Assembly (NCBI RefSeq): GCF_033115175.1
Contig: NC_084829.1
Location: 15,884,496-15,948,495 of the forward strand
Source: Lepus europaeus
Taxonomy: Eukaryota > Chordata > Mammalia > Lagomorpha > Leporidae
Direction: 5' to 3'
Length of the DNA: 64,000 nucleotides
Shown: positions 10,302 to 21,529 of the stretch, one piece after another
How the letters are laid out: each line of letters starts with the position of its first letter
How positions within the stretch are numbered: position 1 is the stretch's first letter
Notes under the pieces: model-generated
Told to the model about the DNA's origin: nothing
Seen by the model: the letters and a program-made list of their open reading frames with translations, nothing else
The model's database searches: none
Program-made: the position numbers and the translations under genes

Positions 10302-11240
10302 ATGGCACTGATTAATGCAAGCCACCCTGAAGAGTTCATTCTACTTGGCTTTGCTGACCGACCTTGGCTGGAGCTGCCTCTCTTCATTGTTCTCCTCATA
10401 ACATACCCCATGGCCCTGCTGGGAAACATCGTCATCATTCTGGTGTCCAAGTTAGACCCCCGTCTCCACAGCCCCATGTATTTCTTCCTCACCAACCTCT
10501 CCTTTCTGGACATGTGTTACACCACAAGCATTGTCCCTCAGATGCTGTTTAACCTGGGAAGCTCCAAGAAGACCATCAGCTACATGGGGTGTGCAATTCA
10601 ACTTTATATCTTCCACACGATGGGGGGCACAGAGTGTCTGCTCTTGGCGCTTATGTCCTTTGATCGCTATGTGGCCATCTGTAGACCTCTGCACTACCCG
10701 CTCATCATGAATCAGCACATCTGCATCCTATTAGTATCCGTTGTGTGGCTCAGTGGAATAACCTACGCTGTCTCGGAGGCCACTATTACATTACAGTTGC
10801 CTCTGTGTGGAGTCAATACACTGGATCACTTGCTGTGTGAGATTCCGGTTCTGATAAAGACTGCCTGTGGAGAAAAGGGGGATAATGAGCTCACACTCTC
10901 TGTGGTGTGCATTTTCTTGTTAGTTATTCCTCTATGTTTAATCCTTGCTTCCTATGCTAGTATTGGCAATGCTGTAGTTAAGATGAAATCTTCTGAGGGA
11001 AGGAAAAAGGCTTTTGGGACATGTTCCTCCCATCTCATTGTAGTTTTCTTATTTTATGGTCCTGGCATTAGCATGTACCTTCAGCCCCCCTCCACCATCT
11101 CAAGGGACCAGCCCAAGTTCATGGCTGTCTTCTATGGAGTGGTGACTCCTACACTCAACCCTTTCATCTATGCCCTTAGGAGCAAGGACATAAAAGGAGC
11201 CTTAGGAAACCTGGTGAGAAATATTTTCAGTTCTAAATGA
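10302..11240 (+). CDS. Olfactory receptor, class II, OR2-family-like (OR-A), intact
   Basis: A 312-residue G-protein-coupled odorant receptor of the olfactory neuron plasma membrane, expected to couple to Golf. Seen in the sequence: N-glycosylation site NAS at residues 5-7; TM1 about 26-49 with the GN pair at 41-42; LHSPMYFFLTNLSFLD at 55-70; Cys97 and Cys179 for the loop disulfide; MSFDRYVAICRPLHY at 118-132 (FDRY in place of the more usual AYDRY); SY in TM5 at 217-218; KAFGTCSSHL at 236-245; PTLNPFIY at 283-290. Length is typical. The ATG sits in a good context (ATAATGG) 18 bases past a splice acceptor at 10282-10283. AATAAA at 11257-11262 is a possible poly(A) signal. It differs from OR-B at 21 residues. 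The subfamily member could not be named without a search. Confidence 0.97.
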   Translation: MALINASHPEEFILLGFADRPWLELPLFIVLLITYPMALLGNIVIILVSKLDPRLHSPMYFFLTNLSFLDMCYTTSIVPQMLFNLGSSKKTISYMGCAIQLYIFHTMGGTECLLLALMSFDRYVAICRPLHYPLIMNQHICILLVSVVWLSGITYAVSEATITLQLPLCGVNTLDHLLCEIPVLIKTACGEKGDNELTLSVVCIFLLVIPLCLILASYASIGNAVVKMKSSEGRKKAFGTCSSHLIVVFLFYGPGISMYLQPPSTISRDQPKFMAVFYGVVTPTLNPFIYALRSKDIKGALGNLVRNIFSSK

Positions 11241-11760
11241 TAGTTTTTAAACATCAAATAAATTTACATGACAATTAATGTAGATCTAGATGGATTTTTC
11301 TAAAAACTCATTTTTGATTTATAAACAAATTTCATGTTACATGGTCTTCTTTCAAAAAATGTCATGTTTTTTTCTTTTATAATCATGTTAGATCAGGACC
11401 ATGCTCAGTTAATATTCACCAAAATGATCCCTCTGATTTTAAAAGTGCACTAAAATACTTCTGTTTGGCACACACTGAAATAGTAACTATGTTAAGTAGA
11501 AAATATATAACATGGTATTAATTAGTTCAAATTTACCATCATCAAACAGCATGACTACAAATACCATCTATGGACTTCCTATTAGTGTTATCTCAGAAAT
11601 GTTATCTCATTCTTTGTGTTTTACTACATAATCAGTAGTCAAGATTATTTCGCTGTGTACTCATTGTGAAGCATACTAGACTTTATAAAAATAATATCAG
11701 CCTCAATTCATATAGATGCTATTGCTTCTTTAGAAAAATACATTATAAGGTTAAGTATAT
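11241..11760. other. OR-A 3' flank, noncoding
   Basis: Bases 11241-11505 align with 36290-36545 downstream of OR-B at only about 85% by eye, much lower than the upstream sides. Bases from about 11570 align instead with the reverse complement of 45040-45255. No coding signal. Confidence 0.7.
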
Positions 11761-12111
11761 ATGGAGGCTGGTGCCATGGTGCAATAGGTTAATCCTCTGC
11801 CTGTGGTGCCAGCATCTCATATGGATGCCGGTTCTAGTCCTGGCTGCTCCTCTTCCAATCCAGCTCTGCTATGGGCTGGGAAAGCAGTAGAAGATGGCCC
11901 AAATGCTTGGGTCCCTGCACCCATGTGGGAAACCAGGAAGAAGCTCCTGGCTCCTGGTTTCGTGTCAGCGCAGCTTTGGTCATTGTGGCCATTTGGGGAG
12001 TGAACCAATGGAAGGAAGACCTTTCTTTCTATGTCTCTCTCCCACTTACTGTCTGTAACTCTACTCTCAAATAAATAAATAAATATTTTAAAATAAAAAG
12101 GTTAAGTATAT
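11747..12111 (+). mobile_element. C-SINE with 14-bp target duplications
   Basis: Body 11761-12097. Flanks AAGGTTAAGTATAT at 11747-11760 and 12098-12111. The homologous inverted segment of unit B (near 45,030-45,040) lacks it, so it is private to unit A. Confidence 0.93.
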
Positions 12112-12114
12112 AAA

Positions 12115-12351
12115 TACCAGTTAAGACAACCACAACTGATATCAGAATGCCTGGTTCAATACCTGGCTATGACTCCTGACTCTACCTTCAAATTTATGAA
12201 GACCCTGGGAGGCAATAGTGATAGTTCAAGTAATTGGGTTACTACTGCAACTCACATTGGAGACCTATATTGAGTTCCCAGCTCCTAGGTTTGGTCCTAG
12301 TCCCGAGACTTTGCAGGCATTTGAGGAGTGAACCAATGGATGGGAGTGTGT

Positions 12352-12403
<52 letters not shown>

Positions 12404-12440
12404 CTCTTCCTCCCACCCTCCCTCCCTCTTTGCTTCTAAT
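12115..12440 (+). mobile_element. Old diverged C-type SINE with expanded (TC)n tail
   Basis: Has a GGAGTGAACCAATGGATGG-type body followed by a pure (TC)n run at about 12353-12412. It is degraded compared with the other C-SINEs. Its reverse-complement counterpart lies at about 44,700-45,020 with a matching (GA)n. Confidence 0.6.
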
Positions 12441-12534
12441 TTATTTCTATATCTCTCAGCTTCTTTTTTAATTAACTAATTTACTTGAAAGGCAGAGTTA
12501 CAGAGAAGGAGAGAGGCAGAGCAGAGACAAAGAA

Positions 12535-15500
12535 GTTTTCTGGAAATAGGGACAGGATTAAGATGGTGGAATAAGGAGGGAGCTTACTGCTCTAGTCTAG
12601 GAGAATATAGTTTTTATATAGTGGAGAGAGTACAATCTCAGTCAAGAGTTAGGGAAAAAATGTCCACACAAATTAGAGGGACACAGCAGACCTATGTAGA
12701 ATGTGAAGGCATGCACAAATCAGGACCCCAGCAGCTGAGAGCCTCCGTACCAGCTTTGGAAAGAGGTGAAACTAGACTGCAGCAGCCCAAGCCACTGGTG
12801 ATAAAATTAATGGAAAAGCCAGGAGGGAATCCAGCTGGGAGCCCTGTGGGTGTAGTGTACCTGCCAAATTAGAGGAAGAAAAAAAGAAGGTGGGGGCATG
12901 TTTCTCTCTCCTTGATCACCCTGGAATGGCCTCCTATAATAAGCCAATACCCAGTGGGCACCATTTTGGACATATGTAACAGCTTTACCACCTTGTGGCA
13001 GCACCCAGAAATCAGCTGAACAGAGATCCCAGAGTCTGGTGGGGAGAACTGGCACGGGACTTGGTGCTTGTGACTGGGGGAAGCTTGTGTGTGAGGACTG
13101 TGAAAACACTGAGACTTCAGGGTTTGGGAAACACTGAGACTGGGTGGGTCTCCTTTGAGGAGAGGAAATAAGCTGAGTCTACATCAACAACAGAAAAAAA
13201 ATCCATTCTTATTAAAAATTTTTAAATAAAAGAGATTTACCACACCCAACCTGGGGTCACCTTAACATTCCCTTCACCCTGGAGCACTGAACAGAGTTCC
13301 CTAGCCCACCCACCACGTGCCTCTAGGTATTCTCTGAAAGCAGAAATTCCACTAATCCAAACATAGTCCAAAGATAAAAGATACCACAGCAAAAAAAAAA
13401 AAATAGAAGAAGGAGAAGAAGAAACCAATGAGTATCTCTACAAATGATGAATAATATATGCACCAACTCAAGAAACAAGAATTAGGAACACAGGATGGTA
13501 CCCCCAAAAGAATACAACACTTAAATACTAGATTCTGAAAATGAAGAGTTTGAAGAAATGCAAGAAATGTAATTCAAAAAATGTTCTTCAGATTACATAG
13601 AAGTAATTAGAAGCAAATGAATGAACTAATGAAATCCATATACATGAAATAAAATTTTGCCTACAAAATTGAGATTTAAATAGATAACAAAATTAAGTTT
13701 TGGAAGTTAAGAATTCAATAGAACAAATAAAAAATGCAATAGAAACTCTTAAAACAAAAGCAGTGAAGCAGAAGAAAGAATATCCAACATAGAAGACAAA
13801 AATGCAAGAAACTATGCAGTCAGACAGAAAACAAGACGAGGAATTAGAAAACTAAAAAACACTGCTGGGAATCTACAGGATACTATCGAATGACAAAACA
13901 TACAAGTTCTAGGAATTCCTGAAGGTGTAGAAAGAGAGAAAATGTTAGAAGGTCTTTTAGTTAAATAATAACATAAAGTTTCTCCAACTTGGAGAAAGAA
14001 AGGGACATCCAAGTACAGGAAGCACATAGAACACCTAATAGACATGACCAGAAAAGATATTCACAACTACACATTGCAATCAAACCCTCCACAGTAAAAT
14101 ATAAAGAAACATTCTAAAATGTGCATGAAAGAAATTCCAGATTACTTTCAGAGGATCTCCAATTAGACTCATAGCAGACTTCTCATCAAAAAACCTACAG
14201 GCTAGGAGAGAATGGCAAGATATAGTCCAAGTATTAAGGGAGAAAAACATTCAAGCCAGACTACCATACAGTGCAAAGATCTCATTTAGGAATGAAGGTG
14301 AAATAAAAACCTCCCATAACAAACAGAAATTGAAAAAATTTGTCACCACCTGTCCAGCCCTACAAAAGATATTTAAGGATGTCCTGCACAGAAACACAGA
14401 AACATGGTCATCATCATGAAAAAAGGTAAAGGAAGAAAATCTCTCAGTAAAAGTTCAAACGAAATTCAAAGTAAAAAATAAGAATATTGATGGAAAAATG
14501 GCAGGGCAAAGTTATTACTTCTCAATAGTAACCTTGAATGTAAATGGCTTCAACTCTCCAGTTAAAAGACAGAGACTGGCTGAATGGATTAAAAAACAAA
14601 ACCCATCTATTCGCTGCCTACAAAAAACACATCTCACCAACAAAGATGAACAGAAACTGGAAAAGAAAGGATGGAAATATCTTACATGCTAACATGAAAC
14701 AAAAAAAGAGCTGGTTTAGCCATACTAATGTGAGACAAAATGGACTTTAACACAAAAACTGTTAAGAGACAAAGAAGGACACTATGTAATGAATAAGGGA
14801 TCAAATTACCAGAAACATGTAACTATTATAAATCTATATGCACCTAATTTCAGGACAGCTAGCTCTTTAAAAGAAATGTTAAGGAATCTAAATGCAGACA
14901 TAGACTCTGAAACAATAGTAATGGGGGATTTCAATATCCCACTTTCAGCAATGGACGGATCAACCAGACAGAAAATCATCAAGCAGACAGCAGAGTTCAT
15001 TGACACTATAGATCAAAAGGACCTAATAGATAGCTACAGAATTTTCCATCCTACTGTTGCAAAATACACATTCTTCCCACCAGTGCATGGAACCTAGGAT
15101 TGACCACATGCAAGGCCAAACAGCAAGTCTCAGCAAATTCAAAAGAATCCAAATCATAGCATGCACCTTCGCAGCCCAAGGAACGAAGCTAGAAATTGGC
15201 AACTCAGGAACACCTAGAGCATATGCAAACACATGGAGATTAAACAACATGATCCTGAATGAACAATGAGTCATAGAAAAAATTAAAAGAGAAATCAAAA
15301 ATTTTCTGGAAGTAAATGAGGATAACAACGCAACATATCAAAACTTATGGAATACAGCAAAAGCACTGTTAAGAGGAAAGTTTATATCAATAGGTGCCTA
15401 CATCAAGAAATTGGAAAGCCACCAAATGAGCTTTCAATCCATCTCAAGGATCTAGAAAATCTGCAGCAAACCAACACAAAACTAGTAGGAGAAGGGAAAT

Positions 15501-15948
15501 AATTAAAATCAGAGAAGAAATCAACAGAATTGAATCCAAAAAAATTACAAAAAAGAGCCAAACGTGGAGCTGGTTTTTTGAAAAAATAAACAAAATTGAC
15601 ACCCCATTGGCCCAACTAACTAAAAAAAGAAGAGAAAAGACCCAAGTCAATAAAATAAGAGATGAAAAAGCAAATGTAACAACAGACACCACAGAAATAA
15701 AAAGAATCATCAGAAATTACTACAAGGATTTGTATGCCAGCAAACAGGGAAACCTATCAGAAATGGATAGATTCTTGGACACATACAACCTCCCTAAATT
15801 GAGCCAGGAAGACATAGAAAACCTAAACAGACCCATAACTGACACAGAAATTGAAACAGTAATAAAGGCCCTCCCAACGAAGAAAAGCACAGGACCTGAA
15901 GAATTCACCACTGAATTCTACCAGACATTTAAAGAAGAACTACTATAA
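12535..15948 (+). mobile_element. Old L1: 5' UTR, ORF1 remnant, ORF2 endonuclease and start of RT
   Basis: The 5' UTR starts near GGGACAGGATTAAGATGGTGG (about 12545), with the ORF1 relic at about 13,500-14,420. ORF2 begins at 14498 ([18 protein letters not shown]), with GDFNIPLSAMDG near 14925 and [11 protein letters not shown] near 15885. Several stops and frameshifts split it. It is cut at 15948, where a younger L1 5' UTR begins. A further piece of the same element resumes at 21934, with about 0.7 kb of ORF2 missing between. Confidence 0.85.
14498..15948 (+). pseudogene. L1 ORF2 relic (endonuclease domain), broken
   Basis: The endonuclease half of the L1 reverse transcriptase protein is in three or more frames: 14498-14692, 14789-15097 and 15607-15948. 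It is clearly older and more diverged than the copy at 24799. The catalytic glutamate segment has changed from QETHL to QKTHL near 14625, so even the open parts would be inactive. Confidence 0.85.
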
Positions 15949-15949
15949 A

Positions 15950-17045
15950 ACCGGAGAGCGGCAAGATGGCGGAATAGGCAGGGAGCACACTATTAGTCCA
16001 GGGGAGAGACAGTTTAATATAAGTGGAGATACTGCAGGGTCAAGGAGGAGTAGGGGATGAAACAGCAGAGGAAACTCTTCTGGAACTAGTGATTCACAGT
16101 GGACCTGCGTGGAGAGCGTGGGAGCCCAAGTTCGGGACACCAGCGGCAGACTCAACACACCAGCGCTGGAACGCGAGGTGAGCCGAACCTCAATAGCCCG
16201 AGACACCAGTGGGCAAGCGGAAAGAGGAGGCTAGAGGGAACGAGGCTTGAAGCTCCGTGGGGAAAAGTTCACCAGGCTAACTAGAAGAGAGAGAGGAAAA
16301 AAATTAAAAAAGTGACCGATACAGACACAAGTTTCTCTCTCTCCGCTCACCTCTCAAAGGCGAGCAAGACAAAGAGCAGGCGCCATTTTGGACATACGTC
16401 ATAAGCAGGGCGACCTCAGGTCTGCACCGGCCCTGAGCCTAGCAGAAAAACCTGACTCTGGGGGGAGGGGTGAAATAACAGGAGATTAGGATCTAACTTG
16501 GCAACACAGTGGGAGACTGCAGGAGAATTGGAGCCCACACTGAGAGCAGCAGAGATTCCCAGTGATTCCTTGGGAAAGAGCTTCCGATCTCTGGCTCCTG
16601 TGGGTATATCATTTGCCTGCTAACTACCTCCAATTACGTTCAGCTGTGCGGAATTACTTCCCTTTGGAATCAAAAAAAGAAAGAGAGATTTACCACACCT
16701 AACCTGGGAGTGTCATCTTTGACACACCCTCAACCCTGAGGAACCAAACACAGCTCTCAGTCCACACTCATCTCAAGCCTCTAAGGCTCCACTGAAAGCA
16801 GACAGTCCACTTAATATAGAGCCATAGTGTAACAAGAAAAAACCCCACAGTGAAGAAACCAAATATCTCCAACATGCCAAACAACAAACGCAAAACCCAA
16901 GCTAACAAGAACAAGGAAGTCACTATGATGCCCCCAAATGAAAAAGACACCCCAATTCAAGATTATGAAGATGATGAAATCGAAGAAATGCAAGAAGCGG
17001 ATCTCAAAAAATTGATAAGAACATTAAGAAGTTCTCAAAAACAAA
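15950..17045 (+). mobile_element. Younger L1-type element: 5' UTR plus start of ORF1, abruptly ended
   Basis: Starts GGAGAGCGGCAAGATGGCGG, has about 0.9 kb of 5' UTR, then an ORF1 start at 16874 (MPNNKRKTQANKNKEVT). ORF1 runs to about 17045 and is then replaced by antisense L1 3' UTR. It is nearly identical to 45614-46705, where ORF1 is complete. No target duplication could be found. Confidence 0.88.
16874..17045 (+). pseudogene. L1 ORF1 N-terminal fragment
   Basis: About 57 codons of the RNA-binding ORF1 protein from ATG 16874, ending at the junction after LRSSQKQIL with an antisense poly(T) (17048 onward). The coiled coil and RNA-binding domains are missing. A longer chance reading frame crosses the junction but is not meaningful. 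Confidence 0.85.
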
Positions 17046-17980
17046 TTCTTTTTTTTAACTTTTATTTAATGAATATAAATTTCCAGTGTACAGCTTATGG
17101 ATTACAGTGGCTTCCCCCTCCCATAACTTCCCTCCCACCCGCAACCCTCCCCTCTCCCGCTCCCTCTCCCCTTCCATTTGCATCAAGATTCATTTTCAAT
17201 TCTCTTTATATACAGAAGATCAATTTAGTATAAAGGTTTCAACAGTTTGCACCCACATAGAAACACAAAGTGAAACATACTGTTTGAGTACTAGTTATAG
17301 CATCAAATCAAAATGTACAGCACATTAAAGACAGAGATCCCACATGAGGAGCAAGTGCACAGTGGCTCCTGTTGTTGACCCAACAAATTGACACTCTAGT
17401 TTATGGCGCCAGTAACCACCCTAGGCTGTCGTCATGAGTTGCCAAGGCTATGGAAGCCTTCCAAGTTTGCCGACTCTGATCATATTTAGACAAGGTCATA
17501 AAAGACAGGGTGAGGATAGTAACCAATCATCCTAAGAGTGGCATTAACCAGGTTTGAACAATTATACAGCATTAAGTGGAGAAGAGGACCATCAGTACAC
17601 ACAGGTTGGGAGTAGAGCCATTGGTGGTAGAGTAGAGGTTATGATTACCAAGGAATGAGGCCCAAGTATGCTAGACAGGGTCTAGAACAAAGGACAGAGT
17701 CATTATTAGAGGAGCTAAGAAAGGTGCTGTCTAAGCTACAATTAAGTTTTCTGATTGAGAGGCAAATAGAACCTGATAGAAGGGGCTTGATAATAATCTG
17801 GTGGGCTTTAGGCCTTGTAAATTCAGAGGCCCAGACCTATCTATCTCTTCACGTGGGGTACATCCTAAGGGAGGTGTGAACCTCCTAGGGGAAGGCACTC
17901 TGTTGACTTTCATTACTTGGCTGGCCTGGGAGGAGAGCTGGCCAGGTAAAGGCAGGGGGCATCTCTAACAAGAAATTGAC
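17046..17980 (-). mobile_element. Antisense module: retroviral-like segment plus L1 3' UTR and poly(A)
   Basis: This is the reverse complement of 49,786-50,717, nearly identical by eye. On the minus strand a non-L1 segment of about 480 bases (17980 to about 17495) runs into L1 3' UTR and ends in poly(A) at 17046. It is joined head-on to a plus-strand ORF1. The same non-L1/L1 join at two loci shows that the fusion is a property of a repeat family, not of this locus. Confidence 0.8.
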
Positions 17981-19330
17981 AGTTAGAATAGAATTTTTTA
18001 ACATCCTGAAATGATAGCCCTTCATTAGACAGGGTGATTTTAACACTTTTAGACCAGATCTAATCATAATGATATTTAATAATGCTTTTTTTATTAATTT
18101 GAACTTAACAGAGACAATAGAGTACACACTAGATTACCTTGGCAGAACATGAATTTTATGTTTTTTATTGTTGAATAAACCAGAAATAAAAACCTTGAAC
18201 ATAAGAGTTAGCACACAAGATTATCATATAACTTAGAACTATTTAACAGAGTCAAAAAAAGCTTACATGACCTAACTTTAGAAATGGCAGAGTAACCAAT
18301 TAAGTAGACATTGTTAAAAAGAGACACTATAGTTTTTGCAAAAACAGATCTGTGAAAGAAACAAGTTTAAAGCATATTAAGGACATGTAAAGACTTGTAT
18401 ACACAGAATATAAGACCACTTTAGCTGGAAAGCAAAAACATGAATACAACATAGGTCTGACATTATTTGTAACATTTTAATACACTTTGTATAATTTGAA
18501 TTCACTCAAACAGTTGTTACTTTAACAAATTTAGAGTCTCATTCTTTGAGAGTTCCAGGGATCCTACTGGAAGTCCCAAAGTTGTTAGACTCCACTTGAG
18601 AATTTAAACTGTTAGAGAATCAAACTGCTCAGCCAAAAACTAGTAACCAAGGCTGTGGGCTAGATCTGATTAGGGTTAGGTAATCACTCAAACATTAAAG
18701 ACAGACAAATTCAATAAAACACGAAACCTTCAAGACATGTGTAAACTCTGATAAGTTAACTACAGCAGCCCAGAATTGAGCTGGTCATCAGCGTAGGAGC
18801 CTATTGCTTAGAACAGGGAAACACATCTGAAACAAAGTGGCAGGGAATGAGAGACTTCTGTAGTGCTGGAGAAAAAGTTTTATTAACTGTAAGGAAAGAC
18901 TTATCAGGTTGGAAAGGGTTAATGGATGAAGGTTTTTGTTCTTTTAGGTAAGGCCAGTGGTAGCCAAAGGCATTTTCCCCCTTTTAGTGAGGACAACATT
19001 GAATTGTAAATGGAGAGGAAAAAAGCAGCCCTAGCCAGTGCTCTCCCAAGAGATATCTGGCCATGCCTGTCTATTAGCTTTGGCCGATTTTTGTATATTT
19101 TGTTGTTGTTGTTGTTGTTGGTTATTTTGTTTGGGGGCATTTTCCTGTATAGAGGAAACAGGCAGAAACTTAAGATTTCTGGCTGGAAGCCAGATTGGGG
19201 CTGTCTCCCCTATGGGGAAGATGTATTTAAATCCTCTGCCCATGGTGATTAAGGGGTCTGGTCCCCTAATGAAGGAGTTGTGTTAGAGGGTCCTTTCATT
19301 TAACCTGAACCTGGGGCCTGGGGTTTAATT
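17981..19330. other. Unclassified AT-rich segment, probably part of the minus-strand retroviral insertion
   Basis: Lies between the antisense module and the ERV protease region. Contains a short (GTT)n run at 19101-19120. No clear ORF. On the minus strand a pyrimidine tract followed by AG is visible near 18890. I recognise no protein domain. It could be deleted retroviral pol/env or unrelated filler. Confidence 0.35.
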
Positions 19331-19850
19331 GGCCCCAGCATTTTTGGAATTTTTATTTAGTTGACCTCTTTTATGCCCCAGTCATGTTCCTGGGCCTCTC
19401 CTTCCTCTGGAATATGCTCATAAAAGGTCCGGTGATCTGTGGTAACCACAGCATCCATTTGCCCTAGCATATTCTGTCCCAATAAATAAACTGTGAGGTT
19501 TTTTGCTACCAGGGGCCGTATTTTTCCCTGTTCTCCATCAAGACTGACCCATTTCATGAGGGCAACTGTTTCCTTAGATCAAGAATTGCTCCCCACTCCC
19601 AATATTGATGGCCCATCCGCCAGCTCCCAGGTGGGTGGCACCTTCTCTTCTCAGAGTACCGTCCTATCCACCCCAGTGTCGATTAGGCAGTGAAACCTTT
19701 TTCCACCTATGACAATACTCATTTTGGGATGGAGCCCCTCCATAAGGGGGGCAGTCCAGTGGGCTTGGATTGTTCTAGTATGGGTTACCCCCGGTTTCCC
19801 CTTGGATGGGGTTCCTCCTTGAGTTAACAGGGCTGGAGGATGCCCCCCCT
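19331..19850 (-). pseudogene. ERV protease remnant
   Basis: The minus-strand reading contains LIDTGVD, the aspartic protease active-site type motif (DTG encoded by the complement of 19672-19680). It is followed, after a stop and a frame change, by LLGQNMLGQM near 19465-19495, the usual second conserved block of retroviral proteases. The separation of the two blocks by a stop shows the enzyme is dead. Confidence 0.7.
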
Positions 19851-20900
19851 CTAGTTTAAAGGTTTCCCTTCTATATCAGATTTGGACCTGCATTCATTTT
19901 CCCAATGATATCCCTTCCTGAACCTAGGGCAGGGGGTATGGGGCGGCTTTGACCCTCCCGGTCTATTAGTCAAGGAGGCCTGAGGGCACTCCCATTTAAA
20001 ATGCCCCTCTTGCCCACACTTGAAGCAGGCTCCCTGAGTGGCCTGCCCGAGTGACTTGGAACTTTGGGTGGCCAGAGCCTGAGTAATAGCCTCTGTCATT
20101 GCTGATGTCTGGGCTGAGAGGGCCTGGGTCATGGCCACCATCTGAGCCTGTAGGGTCATGGCCAGGGATTGATTTTGATGCTGTTGTGTACCTACATCCT
20201 GTGAGGCCACAATCCATCGAATTATCAAAGCTTCCCTCAGGCCAGCGCAGGCCGTCCTATGATCAGCATTCATTCCTTCCCAGACGAGCATCTTAACAAA
20301 CTGATCCCGAAGGTCCCCAGCCAGCAACTTACAATGGAGACTGTGTTGGACTCTGGCTATAAAATTTGGCAATGACTCTCCTGGTTGTTGTTGCACCTCC
20401 GCAATGGGAGATTCAGTGGGCCCCTCATCCAGCTTGTACCAAGCATTAAGTCCTGCCTGCCTTACTTGTTCATGGTACAGAGCGGGTAGCGCGGCTTGCT
20501 GGATCCTGGTAGAGAATCCCTCCCCCGTCCCAGCCAGCATAGCATATGTAATAAGGATAGCCAGCTGGGCTGCTCGGTTAGCTTCGGCCCTCACCCAGCA
20601 CTCCTCCTTAAAGAAGGCGCACCACTTTATGAACTGGAAACTTGCGAGGACTGCCTTGGCCACATCCAACCAGTCCTCGGGGACACATGGGTGATAAGCT
20701 ATGTCTTGCAGCAGGGTTTGGGCCCAGGGGGAGTTTGGCCCATCTTCCACCACTGCCTTGCAAAGCTCCTTTAAGTCCTTCGCTTCCCAGGGATACCACT
20801 TCAGAGCTCTGTTGCTGCCTGGAGCTAAATTAACAGGGTAGGCCTGAGGCAGCAGGTTCCCTGGCCCAGAGTTCACTTCCCTATGCTGCTTTATGTCCAC
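19851..20900 (-). pseudogene. ERV gag, capsid and nucleocapsid part
   Basis: A 349-codon open frame with capsid-like sequence, a major-homology-type segment QQPGESLPNFIARVQ in its middle, and a zinc knuckle CFKCGQEGHFKWEC at about residues 292-305. A second knuckle at about 324-337 reads CPRFRKGYHWENEC, with Phe where the second Cys of a CCHC box should be. A Gln/Ala/Met-rich stretch (QAQMVAMTQALSAQ) precedes the knuckles. It is separated from the matrix part upstream by a frame change, so no whole Gag is made. Confidence 0.85.
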
Positions 20901-20967
20901 CAGATAAGCTTCCGCAAAGGTCGCCTCATTTCTCCTCTCCTCTCCTGGGCAATCGTAAGTGCCCAGA

Positions 20968-21450
20968 TCACAAAGCTCCCTCTGTGGCTCTACATAGGGG
21001 GAGGCTGCCTCTGCCCCCGGGAGGTATGGGGGGGGGTCCCGGCCCTTCTTGGGAGGATGGGCTAGGTGGGACGATTTTTACTTTAGCTTTTACCTCAGTT
21101 CGTGCCTCCACGGGCTCTCTGCATTCCTGATCAAACTTAGCCCATTTTCTCTCCCTGCCATCTTTCTCTGAGGCTTTAGGCTCTCCCAAGTCCTGCACTT
21201 CCTCTTTCTCCCTCTCACCCTCTGAAGGTGGGGTTATAGCGTCTGGGTGGAAGGATGCTTTAAGGGCGGTATCAAAGTGTCTCTCCCTCTTAAGGGTGAG
21301 TTTTTCCACCCATGACCAAGTGTTCCAAGAAAAGAGATTGGCCATCTGAATCCAAAGGGCCAAGGTTATGACGGCTTCCCAGACACTTTTTAACATATAG
21401 CGTAAGGCCTTTAAGGCTGGGTCCTTTTGGGACGAAACTGCATAACCCAT
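20968..21450 (-). pseudogene. ERV gag, matrix part
   Basis: A 160-codon frame starting MGYAVSS (Gly at position 2, a potential myristoylation site as in betaretroviral matrix proteins), followed by a hydrophobic and Trp-rich segment and a charged, Pro-rich linker (PPSPSSQEGPGPPPIPPGG). It starts about 60 bases after the primer-binding site. It ends at a stop before the capsid frame at 20900, which is offset by one base. Confidence 0.75.
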
Positions 21451-21509
21451 ACTAAGGTTTCACTTACCCTGAGAGACCGCTTAGCCTCAGCCGAAAACTA
21501 ACTGTTCGA

Positions 21510-21527
21510 GCCCCACGTCGGGCGCCA
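21510..21527 (-). other. Retroviral primer-binding site, tRNA-Lys type
   Basis: The minus strand reads TGGCGCCCGACGTGGGGC, two bases inside the LTR end. It differs at one position from the usual Lys-1,2 primer site, which fits a class II element. Confidence 0.8.
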
Positions 21528-21529
21528 GG

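Noticed and set aside
10452-10718. Minus-strand ORFs opposite the OR genes
   Set aside because: Antisense shadows of the receptor coding frame; no independent support.
12353-12412. CRISPR-like or regulated repeat array
   Set aside because: A plain (TC)n microsatellite at the end of an old SINE; no spacers.
20404-20833. Plus-strand ORFs of 60-96 codons
   Set aside because: Antisense shadows of the ERV gag frame on the minus strand.
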